Origin: CAIPFQ01 sp964641775
Lineage (GTDB): Bacteria; Chlamydiota; Chlamydiia; Chlamydiales; SM23-39
Length of the DNA stretch: 14,324 bases
Assembly (NCBI GenBank): GCA_964641775.1
Contig: CAZXLK010000030.1
Location: 1 to 14,324 of the forward strand
Direction of reading: 5' to 3'
Every line of letters starts with the position of its first letter. Positions within the stretch are counted from its first letter, which is position 1. The notes under the pieces were generated by a model. That model searched no databases and was not told where the DNA came from. It saw only the letters and a program-made list of their open reading frames with translations. The position numbers and the translations under genes were made by a program. Shown here piece by piece: positions 1 to 5,824 of the stretch.

Positions 1-26
1 TCAAATATCCATTGTTCTTAAATCCT
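1..26. repeat. Dispersed repeat A, copy 1
   Basis: These 26 bases match 2283-2308 in the same orientation at 23 of 26 positions, and all three differences are C/T transitions. The copy lies immediately upstream of the RING gene and may continue off the left edge. It is non-coding, probably part of a decayed dispersed intergenic element; the family is not recognised. Confidence 0.6.
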
Positions 27-69
27 GAGGTTCATATAGTTTTTTTATTTTTTTACTTCGGAGGAAAAA

Positions 70-333
70 ATGACTAGTCCCATTCACCCATGCCCGGTCT
101 GTGCACATGAACTATATGAAGTCCCGGCAAATGATTGTTATATTTCCGAGCTCAATTGTGGTCATATATTCCATCGGTCATGTATTCAATCTTTGAGTCT
201 TGAAGATACTTGTCCTGTAGATAAAATAACCATTAGAAGAATTACGCACGAAAAAATACCGAGGTCCTTCATGTTGATTCGGTTGTACGCTATTATTAAG
301 CAAGGGAAACAAGAAGAGGGCAAATCAACTTAA
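70..333 (+). CDS. Small RING-H2-type zinc finger protein, candidate eukaryotic-like E3 ubiquitin ligase effector
   Basis: This 87-residue protein is almost entirely one RING domain. The ligand series is visible: C8-x2-C11, C30-x-H32-x2-H35-x2-C38, then C48-P-V-D51. The last ligand is Asp instead of Cys, the same substitution seen in the CPLD motif of Rbx1-type RING-H2 proteins, where Asp still binds zinc. RING domains recruit E2 enzymes and promote ubiquitin transfer. Bacteria have no ubiquitin pathway of this kind, so a RING protein in a protist symbiont is normally read as an effector acting in the host; that role is inference. No signal peptide is visible, so export would need a type III or IV system. 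The C-terminal 30 residues are basic and polar. A strong Shine-Dalgarno (GGAGGA, 5 bases before the ATG) fixes the start. It stands alone on the plus strand, with dispersed repeats on both sides. Other zinc-binding roles are possible. Confidence 0.8.
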   Translation: MTSPIHPCPVCAHELYEVPANDCYISELNCGHIFHRSCIQSLSLEDTCPVDKITIRRITHEKIPRSFMLIRLYAIIKQGKQEEGKST

Positions 334-380
334 TTTTGAGACTTAGCAAGCCCATTCCGAGCGGAGCTCTCCATCTCACA

Positions 381-402
381 GCCGCCAGAAAGGAATCCAT
401 CA
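381..402. repeat. Dispersed repeat B, copy 1
   Basis: These 22 bases recur at 2116-2138 with one 1-base indel. The 10-base core GGAATCCATC (392-401) also occurs at 2270-2279, next to repeat A copy 2. The copy lies in the 220-base gap between the RING gene and the 3' end of the Fic gene. I see no gene, promoter or terminator in that gap. Confidence 0.6.
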
Positions 403-553
403 ATTTTCAAATTTTTTCCAAAAACCCTTTCCAATACCCTTGTTATAAGTTACTTATATTCAATCCCCCATTTATTCGTTCGAATAATGTAAGGCCCAAC
501 ACTTTTTGGAGCGAAAAAATGTTAAATATTGGTAATACAAAAATGTTTACGTC

Positions 554-1909
554 TTACTGCCAAGATTTCTTCCAGTTTTCATATTCAGATGGCCTTATGC
601 CATAGCGAGCTATATTCCCAACATGCAGACTATTCAGTTCTCTTTCGACGATTTCGATGAAGCGAGATCGGTCCTTTGCCAAAATATGGAGTGCTTGCTC
701 GCGAATAGTTGCGATGGCATCCATTTTGTCCATAGCGCCTAGGATGACTTTCCGAACTGCTTGTTGGATAGCATCTCGATACTGTAATCGAAATGGATCG
801 GGCTCTCCAAGAGCTTTTCTTGTTGTTGAGTAGAGAGCACAGGAACGTTCGTAGGACCAGGCAAATAGATCTCGCAAGAGATCGATGCGCCGAAATTCGT
901 AGATTCCCAGAAGGCCGTTGATATAGATATCTTCAGGGACGTCAATGAAAGAAAGAGGGCATAGATTCTTGCGGACAAGAGGGATATTAGCAGACAAACG
1001 GGAGGTTCGTTTATTGACGTCATCGAAAGGTTGTAAAAGGGGAAGTTGTACCATGAGAAAAAAAGATTGTTCGAAGGGATCTTCAATAAGATTTGCTTTC
1101 CTTAAGATCAAATCGAAGCATTCTTCAATAACTTGGGGAATATCCAGGGGTCGATAGGTCGATTTTGCAATGCCTACCGGGATGGATCGCAAACGTCCGC
1201 AAGCAGCGGGATCAGGCATCAAATTATCTGACAGAAGGGTATGCAAGTTTAAAATAGTATACCGATTGATCCCAACCTCTTTAACTATATTGATGAGAAA
1301 TTCAATAGCTGCTTTATGGTTGAGGATCATCTGGGTTTCTTTCATCCCTTTTCCCTCGGCTTCTTTTCCCCTTTCCAACAACGCTTCCGTTTCCAAAAGA
1401 GAGTAAGTATTTCCTTCCAGTCGGCTCGAATTCCAAGAAAGATCGATCAAAAGACGATGAAAAATTTGCCGTGCATAAGTTCCGGCGGGATACCTTCCAT
1501 CTTCATTGCCTAATTCAAATAACTTTCGACGAAGGTTTTCCGAGAGATAATAAGTGACGTTCGGTAGATAATCCTCCAAGAAACTTCTGTCGTACACTGC
1601 CGGTTGCCTTGATTCGAGGGGTTGGGAAACCGCGGACTGGATCTCTTTCGCTTCTCTCGAAATAGGGATGGGAAGATGGAGGGGGAGTACGGACTCTCCA
1701 CGGTGTTCTCGAAAAATTTGATAACGCCTAGCTCGCGCTTTCCCTATTGCTTGAATGCGCCCTTCCTTTACAAGCAAAGACAACCAACGCTGTAATGTGC
1801 GTCGGGAGATTGACGGGCTAAGCCCAAGAAGCAGTTCTTCTACTGATGCCCCATCAGAAAACCGGTCTAGGATCTCGAGCAGAATGTCCCAAGGGACTTT
1901 TTTGGCCAT
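554..1909 (-). CDS. Winged-helix/Fic domain protein with degenerate Fic motif (H to Q)
   Basis: This 451-residue protein has an N-terminal winged-helix DNA-binding region (about residues 7-65) followed by a Fic domain. Fic enzymes usually transfer AMP from ATP to target hydroxyls. The canonical HxFx(D/E)GN(G/K)RxxR motif appears as Q293-P-F-D-D-V-N-K-R301-T-S-R304. The catalytic His is Gln and the first Gly is Val, while N, K and both R are kept. A class II inhibitory motif (S/T)xxxE(G/N) is present as S161-S-R-L-E165-G. ATP binding and autoinhibition may therefore persist while classical AMPylation is doubtful. The reading frame is open up to an ATG at 1948, but the extra 13 codons consist of a palindromic operator repeated just upstream, so the ATG at 1909 is preferred. 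Neither start has a good ribosome binding site. The most likely role is an autoregulated DNA-binding Fic protein; its target is unknown. Confidence 0.85.
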   Translation of the reverse strand: MAKKVPWDILLEILDRFSDGASVEELLLGLSPSISRRTLQRWLSLLVKEGRIQAIGKARARRYQIFREHRGESVLPLHLPIPISREAKEIQSAVSQPLESRQPAVYDRSFLEDYLPNVTYYLSENLRRKLFELGNEDGRYPAGTYARQIFHRLLIDLSWNSSRLEGNTYSLLETEALLERGKEAEGKGMKETQMILNHKAAIEFLINIVKEVGINRYTILNLHTLLSDNLMPDPAACGRLRSIPVGIAKSTYRPLDIPQVIEECFDLILRKANLIEDPFEQSFFLMVQLPLLQPFDDVNKRTSRLSANIPLVRKNLCPLSFIDVPEDIYINGLLGIYEFRRIDLLRDLFAWSYERSCALYSTTRKALGEPDPFRLQYRDAIQQAVRKVILGAMDKMDAIATIREQALHILAKDRSRFIEIVERELNSLHVGNIARYGIRPSEYENWKKSWQ

Positions 1910-1921
1910 ATCCGTTATTAT

Positions 1922-1948
1922 ATGGCGCAATATATTAAATTGCGCCAT
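1922..1948. promoter_or_regulatory. Palindromic operator 1 upstream of the Fic gene
   Basis: This is a perfect 10-bp inverted repeat (ATGGCGCAAT and ATTGCGCCAT) with a 7-base AT spacer. It sits in the predicted 5' leader of the Fic gene, 13 bp from the preferred start codon. Its centre is 31 bp from that of operator 2, three helical turns, so a dimeric repressor would bind both on one face. The winged helix of the Fic protein is the obvious candidate ligand (inference). Confidence 0.7.
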
Positions 1949-1953
1949 TTTTT

Positions 1954-1978
1954 TGGCGCGATAGTCAGAATCGCGCCA
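1954..1978. promoter_or_regulatory. Palindromic operator 2 upstream of the Fic gene
   Basis: This is a perfect 9-bp inverted repeat (TGGCGCGAT and ATCGCGCCA) with a 7-base spacer, the same architecture and nearly the same half-site as operator 1. It spans the predicted transcription start and touches the -10 box of the Fic promoter, so occupancy should block initiation. Confidence 0.7.
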
Positions 1979-2005
1979 TTATAATACGTAAAGCATTGAG
2001 GTAAA
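1978..2005 (-). promoter_or_regulatory. Sigma70-type promoter of the Fic gene
   Basis: On the minus strand, TTTACC (2000-2005, 4 of 6 consensus bases) and a perfect TATAAT (1978-1983) are separated by 16 bp. Transcription should start near 1971, inside operator 2. The -10 sequence lies in an 8-bp palindrome, so TATAAT also reads on the plus strand, but no matching -35 box is visible there. Confidence 0.55.
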
Positions 2006-2115
2006 GCCATATAGATAGATAAGACAGGCTTTAATAATATGGAGTGGCTTTGTGATCTCCTGAATATGAGCAAATTGTCGCCTCCTTGTCGCGACAATTC
2101 AATTGAAGCCGTTCG

Positions 2116-2138
2116 GCCGCCAAGAAAGGAATCCATCA
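2116..2138. repeat. Dispersed repeat B, copy 2
   Basis: Matches 381-402 with one inserted base, in the same orientation. The shared sequence runs from GCCGCC through the GGAATCCATC core. The flanking bases do not match, so this is a short conserved block rather than a long duplication. Confidence 0.6.
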
Positions 2139-2160
2139 TTGAGAGACCTAGCGGGAGAGC

Positions 2161-2230
2161 GCGAGAGGGCTGCGGAATCACAAAAAAGATCAGGGGTTTG
2201 ATCTTTTTTGTGCGGAGCAGGCCCTCTCGC
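2161..2230. repeat. Nested inverted repeat (large hairpin)
   Basis: The outer arms GCGAGAGGGC (2161-2170) and GCCCTCTCGC (2221-2230) are perfectly complementary over 10 bp. The inner arms at 2179-2192 and 2199-2212 are perfectly complementary over 14 bp around a 6-base GGGGTT loop. An 8x8 unpaired bulge lies between the two stems. There is no T-tract at the outer boundary and no gene ends here, so a simple terminator is unlikely. It may be a REP-like or MITE-like palindrome or the remains of one. Confidence 0.75.
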
Positions 2231-2282
2231 TTGGACGCCGATTTGCGAGCAAAGCGAGCAGATCGTGCGGAATCCATCCCCA

Positions 2283-2308
2283 TCAAATACCCATTGTCCT
2301 TAAACCCT
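2283..2308. repeat. Dispersed repeat A, copy 2
   Basis: Matches bases 1-26 at 23 of 26 positions. It is preceded by the repeat B core (2270-2279), which suggests that the A and B blocks belonged to one larger repeated unit now mostly diverged. Confidence 0.6.
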
Positions 2309-2405
2309 ACATCATCTAAAATTTTTTGAATAAACCTTGAGCTGAGAGCTTTCTAAAAAAACTTCTGAGGCTGTATAACCTAATATTACAAGCAAGAGAT
2401 AATCT

Positions 2406-2711
2406 ATGCAAAAGCTCCCGATTCCGATAAATAGAAGAAAAATCAATGCCTTTTGCAAAAAGCATCACATTGCCTATCTTTCTTTATTTGGATCGATTTT
2501 GACTTCTCATTTCTCTCTCGTCAAGCGATGTAGATATTCTTGTTAAGTTTGATAAAAAGCATATCCCTGGGTTGTTTGGTATTGTGTTGACATGCAAGAG
2601 GAATTAAGTGCGATTGTTGAGAGAGAAGTTGATCTAAAGACTCCGAATAGTTTGAGTCGTTATTTCCGTGATGATGTTTTGTCTGTAGCAAAGATTCTTT
2701 ATGGAAAATAG
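2406..2711 (+). pseudogene. Frameshifted MNT-type nucleotidyltransferase (MntA-like antitoxin) pseudogene
   Basis: Read through two compensating shifts, this stretch encodes about 101 residues of a minimal nucleotidyltransferase. The first part starts at the ATG at 2406 and contains the LFGS helix-strand motif (FGSILTS). A +1 shift near 2523 then leads to SDVDILVKFDKKHIPGLFG, the metal-binding DxD strand. A -1 shift near 2589 restores the first frame, and the typical C-terminus (VDLKTPNSLSRYFRDDVL) runs to the stop at 2709-2711. In the start frame translation would stop after about 45 codons. Proteins of this family are antitoxins of HEPN/MNT pairs that AMPylate the HEPN toxin. No HEPN reading frame is visible between this pseudogene and the next gene. 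It is probably the dead relic of a toxin-antitoxin module. A sequencing error at both sites is the alternative. Confidence 0.8.
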
Positions 2712-2753
2712 AGAGCTAAAATAGACAGCAAAGTGTGTCTTGTCTACTCGTGG

Positions 2754-4157
2754 CTAGCGCAATGCGGCGATGAGTTCTTTAGCCTCGATAATACGGACAT
2801 CTGGAGGGAGTTTGAGTCCTTTGGGTTTTTCTGGGATGAAGAGGGCGTAGTGAAATTGGACATTGGGGTGCCGTTTCACAGGTGGAATGCCTTTGTTTTT
2901 CAGTTCTTGAATGGTTTTATAAATCCATTGGGTTGAAGGCTTTTTTTCTGTCCATTTCACCTCGCCGATCAGAAAATATCTTCCATCGATAGATTGAGAT
3001 AAGACATCCCATTCGGGGCCTTGACCTTGCCAAAAGCGTCCGGCTTGTCCATAAATGGACTTCCAATTTTCAGAGAGAATCGGAACAGCTGTGCGACAAA
3101 GTTCTTCCCAGGTTGTAGAAAATAAGCCGGGAAGCTCTTCTTTCAACCATTTACGGCGAATAGGAGTAGATACTTGAGAAAATAAGCTTCGTCTTGAGGC
3201 CACCACTTTAAACCAGAATCGAAGAAATGGGTCTTTGATTTTATAAAGGGTTTTTTTAGTATTTTGAGGATCAATGCCATAAGGTACTTCCCGTTGAATA
3301 AGATCCAGTTCGATGAGTCGATCAATCGGACGGCTGAGAGCAGTAATAGGTTCTCCCATACGGGCTGCCACTTCGGAAAGGCGTCTTGCTCCCAATCCAA
3401 TGGCATCTAAAATCGGTTTTAAGTGGATCGCCGGAGGGGATTCTTCATAGAGAAGGCGCTGTGGCTCTTCATTTAAGGGACCCATGGGATCGAGTACTAA
3501 ACGATCGATTGTTTCGAAAAGATTACTATCTACCTTATTTACAAGTTCCCAATAGCGAGGGACACCGCCCCAGATGGCATAGGCTTCTATAATATCTCTA
3601 GGAGTTTTAAGTCTTAAGGCCTGTGGCATATACCCAATGGCAATGGGATGGAGTTTGATCAGTTCATCAGCCCGCCCATAAAGAGGCGCTGATTCATCCA
3701 AAATAGCTCCTTGCATCATTCGTTGGGAAGAGCCGCAAAGTACTATGACTAATTTTGCTTTTTTTGCTTCGTGGTCAATGAACTTTTGAAGAATGCTCGG
3801 CAGCTCCGGCGATACAGAAATTAAGTAAGGCAGTTCATCGATTACAATGGGGCCTCTCCATTTTGCCTGGATGGCATCCCGGGCTAGTCTTGAAAAAAGA
3901 GACTGCCAGTCGGGATATTCGGCTTCAGAAAAACCGGGCAGGACTTGTCCTATAGCTATGGAAAGAAATTTTCTTTGGATAAAGGCAGATGATTCGTCCG
4001 CTACGAAATAGATCCCCTTGTTTTTTTCCGTCCACTCCAATAATAGGCGTGTCTTCCCTAAGCGGCGACGCCCCCAAATTACCGCCAGGCCTGCCGTACG
4101 GGAACGGAATAACTTCTTCAAACGACCCAGTTCCTTGAAGCGGTTAACGAATTTCAT
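2754..4157 (-). CDS. ATPase_2/DUF234 family P-loop ATPase with a C-terminal nuclease-like domain
   Basis: This 467-residue protein belongs to the AAA-related archaeal-type ATPase family (ATPase_2 plus DUF234). The N-terminal domain shows Walker A G29-RRRLGK35-T36, Walker B IVIDE (104-108) and a sensor-like CGSS (141-144). A winged-helix-like stretch follows at about 245-290. The C-terminal DUF234 part ends in a restriction-endonuclease-like signature, E382-W-D384 with GEVKW (398-402, E-x-K). The family is common in archaea and patchy in bacteria. Its members are orphan mobile ATPases of unproven function, often considered defence-related or selfish. Shine-Dalgarno AGGAGG precedes the ATG. The gene is monocistronic, facing away from the surface-protein operon, and preceded by its own palindromic operators. 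It looks intact, which fits recent or maintained function. A general housekeeping role is unlikely. Confidence 0.85.
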   Translation of the reverse strand: MKFVNRFKELGRLKKLFRSRTAGLAVIWGRRRLGKTRLLLEWTEKNKGIYFVADESSAFIQRKFLSIAIGQVLPGFSEAEYPDWQSLFSRLARDAIQAKWRGPIVIDELPYLISVSPELPSILQKFIDHEAKKAKLVIVLCGSSQRMMQGAILDESAPLYGRADELIKLHPIAIGYMPQALRLKTPRDIIEAYAIWGGVPRYWELVNKVDSNLFETIDRLVLDPMGPLNEEPQRLLYEESPPAIHLKPILDAIGLGARRLSEVAARMGEPITALSRPIDRLIELDLIQREVPYGIDPQNTKKTLYKIKDPFLRFWFKVVASRRSLFSQVSTPIRRKWLKEELPGLFSTTWEELCRTAVPILSENWKSIYGQAGRFWQGQGPEWDVLSQSIDGRYFLIGEVKWTEKKPSTQWIYKTIQELKNKGIPPVKRHPNVQFHYALFIPEKPKGLKLPPDVRIIEAKELIAALR

Positions 4158-4195
4158 GGCTAGTCTCTTCCTCCTGCTATCTCTTTATGTCTTAG

Positions 4196-4224
4196 ATTAT
4201 GCAATGAAACATAATGTTTTGCAA
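4196..4224 (-). promoter_or_regulatory. Promoter of the ATPase gene
   Basis: On the minus strand, TTGCAA (4219-4224) and CATAAT (4196-4201, 5 of 6 consensus bases) are separated by 17 bp. Transcription would start near 4189, giving a leader of about 32 bases that includes the Shine-Dalgarno. A palindromic operator fills the spacer. Confidence 0.55.
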
Positions 4225-4233
4225 CATAATGTT
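4207..4233. promoter_or_regulatory. Tandem palindromic operators in the ATPase promoter
   Basis: AAACAT-A-ATGTTT (4207-4219) is a perfect 13-bp palindrome and AACAT-A-ATGTT (4223-4233) is a perfect 11-bp copy, their centres 15 bp apart. A degenerate third match to the same core follows at 4236-4245. The first fills the -35/-10 spacer and the second overlaps the -35 box. This is the arrangement of a repressed or autoregulated promoter; the regulator is not identified, though the ATPase itself carries a winged-helix-like stretch. Confidence 0.6.
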
Positions 4234-4407
4234 TCAGATTATGTTAATTGAAAGGCAGTTCAAGGGAAAGCTTCTAAGGATTGAGGGGAAAACTCGTAAC
4301 ATCTCAAATCTCATCGAAAATCTTTAGTGAGATAGGTTCAACAATGCCATGTTTGATTTGGAAAAAATGCAACCTCCATCTGGAGTCGCACCAAGTAAAT
4401 AAAAAAT

Positions 4408-4436
4408 TTGACAAAATTACCCTTCTCTTACATAAT
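4408..4436 (+). promoter_or_regulatory. Strong promoter of the collagen-like gene cluster
   Basis: A perfect TTGACA (4408-4413) and CATAAT (4431-4436) are separated by exactly 17 bp. Transcription should start near 4443, giving a leader of about 83 bases before the first collagen-like gene. It is the closest match to a sigma70 consensus in the window and suggests high expression. I see nothing else in the gap between about 4250 and 4408. Confidence 0.75.
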
Positions 4437-4448
4437 TCTTAGCAGAAA

Positions 4449-4503
4449 AATTGCTTCTCATCGATGAAGAATGAGAGTTCCTCCAACGAGGATCCAAGCA
4501 ATT
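4449..4503 (+). promoter_or_regulatory. Structured 5' leader, possible three-way junction
   Basis: Just inside the predicted transcript, AATTGCTT (4449-4456) pairs perfectly with AAGCAATT (4496-4503). Enclosed are two hairpins: CTCAT/ATGAG (4457-4461 with 4471-4475, 9-base loop) and TCCTC/GAGGA (4479-4483 with 4488-4492, CAAC loop). Together they make a compact three-way junction ending about 10 bases before the Shine-Dalgarno. It could stabilise the mRNA or be a cis-regulatory element. It matches no riboswitch class I recognise. Confidence 0.5.
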
Positions 4504-4525
4504 CAAATAGTAGCAGGGGATAAAT

Positions 4526-5143
4526 ATGATTATACGCATGCTTATATTGTTGCTCGCGTTTGGTAGCAGCTTAACGTCTCCATTATTTGCTGGTGCTGAG
4601 CGAGGAAATCACCTTGTTGGAGAAGTTGGGGGTGTTCGCGGCGCTGCAGGGGCTGCAGGGGTGGCAGGTCTTGCAGGTATTGCGGGAGTCGCAGGCACGT
4701 CTGCTGTCTTGGACTTCGGCGATTTCTATGTATTGGATACCGATCCGCAGTATTCAGCGCTGTTGGTAACCGGCCTTGCCGCGGGCGCTGCGATGCCGTT
4801 TCCTCATAATGGGGCAACTAGCAGCGGAGGCGTTACTCGCACAGGCGATACAACGTTTCAATTGGCTGCCGTCGGTACTTATCTGGTTCAATTTGAAGTG
4901 ACTGCGGCGAATGCAGCACAACTCCAGTTGAGACTTAACGGTGCATACATCGCAAATTCGGTAGTTGGACGAGCAACCGGACAAACGCAGATAGTAGGAA
5001 TATCTCTCGTGACCACGACAACAGCAAATAGTATTCTCGAGGTCGTTAATCCTCCTGGGAACACTGTGCTGACTTTGCCCGCAGTGGGTAGCAGCGGCGC
5101 ACAAACTTTTTCGGATCATCTTTCAATTATGCGAATTCAGTAA
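4526..5143 (+). CDS. Secreted collagen-like protein with BclA-type C-terminal domain (paralogue 1)
   Basis: This 205-residue protein has a signal peptide (residues 1-22, likely cut after LFA) and the short conserved segment AERGNHL. A collagen-like run of eight Gly-X-Y triplets follows (36-59, G-V-A, G-L-A and G-I-A types with no proline). The rest is a C-terminal domain of about 140 residues resembling the BclA exosporium C-terminal domain. Diagnostic stretches are DFYVL, FPHNG, the VGTYLVQFEV strand, LNG, VVGRATG-Q-TQIVGISLVTTT and VNPPGN. That domain forms TNF/C1q-like jelly-roll trimers and nucleates the triple helix. The stalk is far shorter than in Bacillus. It contains no cysteine, so it is not disulphide-linked itself. 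First gene of a three-gene tandem array behind a consensus promoter. Extracytoplasmic location is well supported; a surface fibre or adhesin role is inference. Confidence 0.85.
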   Translation: MIIRMLILLLAFGSSLTSPLFAGAERGNHLVGEVGGVRGAAGAAGVAGLAGIAGVAGTSAVLDFGDFYVLDTDPQYSALLVTGLAAGAAMPFPHNGATSSGGVTRTGDTTFQLAAVGTYLVQFEVTAANAAQLQLRLNGAYIANSVVGRATGQTQIVGISLVTTTTANSILEVVNPPGNTVLTLPAVGSSGAQTFSDHLSIMRIQ

Positions 5144-5187
5144 AACAAAACGCATATTGAACAATTAACTCTAAGGGAGGGGTAATT

Positions 5188-5784
5188 ATGATTTTACGAA
5201 TGCTTATATTGGTATGGGTGCTTGGCAGTAGCTTAGCATCTCCATTATTCGCTAGCACCGAACGAGGAGATCATCTTCTTGGAGAGGCAGGAGGCGTTGC
5301 CGGCGCTGCTGGTGTTGCGGGCATTCCCGGCGTTTCAGGCACTTCAGGGATTGCAGGTACTCCTTCTATCTTCGATTTTTCCGATTTCTATGCGTTGATG
5401 CCCGGAGACAATTCGGCAACTGTTGCCGTCGGAACCGCGGTATCTTTTCCGCAAAACGGACCTACTAATGGAGTCATCACTCGTTTGAGCGGCACGCAAT
5501 TTCTATTGCCTTTCATCGGGACTTATAAAATCTATTTTCAAGTGAGCGTAGACGAACCGGGACAACTTGAATTAAGACTTAATGGAATACCCGTTGCAAC
5601 TTCGGTAGTTGGGCGAGCTACAGGGACGAGTCAAATCGTAGGGGTATCTCTTCTAACTACGACAGTTCCTGCTAGTGTTCTCGAAGTGATCAATGCTGTA
5701 GGGAATAGTACTGCGCTAACCATTACTCCTATAGCCGGCGGTGCAACTTCTGTTTCAGCCCATCTTGTAATATTGCGAATTTAA
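5188..5784 (+). CDS. Secreted collagen-like protein with BclA-type C-terminal domain (paralogue 2)
   Basis: This 198-residue paralogue lies 44 bases behind paralogue 1 with a very strong Shine-Dalgarno (GGGAGGGG). The signal peptide covers residues 1-22 and is followed by TERGDHL. Eight Gly-X-Y triplets occupy 36-59, now with two GIP/GTP-type triplets. The BclA-like domain runs from about 62 to the end, with VGRATGTSQIVGVSLLTTT as its most conserved block and AHLVILRI as the final strand. The register of signal peptide and triplets is identical to paralogue 1, so the genes arose by tandem duplication and then diverged. No cysteine is present. The absence of a terminator or promoter in the gaps on either side supports co-transcription. 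Homo- or heterotrimers with the neighbouring paralogues are plausible (inference). Confidence 0.85.
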   Translation: MILRMLILVWVLGSSLASPLFASTERGDHLLGEAGGVAGAAGVAGIPGVSGTSGIAGTPSIFDFSDFYALMPGDNSATVAVGTAVSFPQNGPTNGVITRLSGTQFLLPFIGTYKIYFQVSVDEPGQLELRLNGIPVATSVVGRATGTSQIVGVSLLTTTVPASVLEVINAVGNSTALTITPIAGGATSVSAHLVILRI

Positions 5785-5824
5785 GGACAAAATTAGGACA
5801 ACATTTATGAAAAAAGGAATCAAT

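Larger units (their letters stand above)
2006..2405. other. Gene-free stretch with repeats and a hairpin
   Basis: This 400-base stretch carries repeat B copy 2, a long inverted repeat, and repeat A copy 2. An open frame of 122 codons crosses part of it on the minus strand. Its predicted protein has no recognisable motif, and the frame runs through both Fic operators, so it is not called. The tail, 2340-2405, leads into the nucleotidyltransferase pseudogene. The whole stretch looks like debris of non-coding elements. Confidence 0.5.

Noticed and set aside
336..605. Open frame of 89 codons on the plus strand after the RING gene
   Set aside because: No ribosome binding site, runs through repeat B and into the antisense of the Fic 3' end, and shows no recognisable protein features.
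1918..2286. Open frame of 122 codons on the minus strand upstream of the Fic gene
   Set aside because: It runs through both Fic operators, the promoter, the nested hairpin and repeat B; its composition looks like translated non-coding DNA.
2712..2753. HEPN toxin gene partnering the nucleotidyltransferase relic
   Set aside because: Only about 40 bases separate the relic from the end of the ATPase gene and no HEPN-like frame is present.
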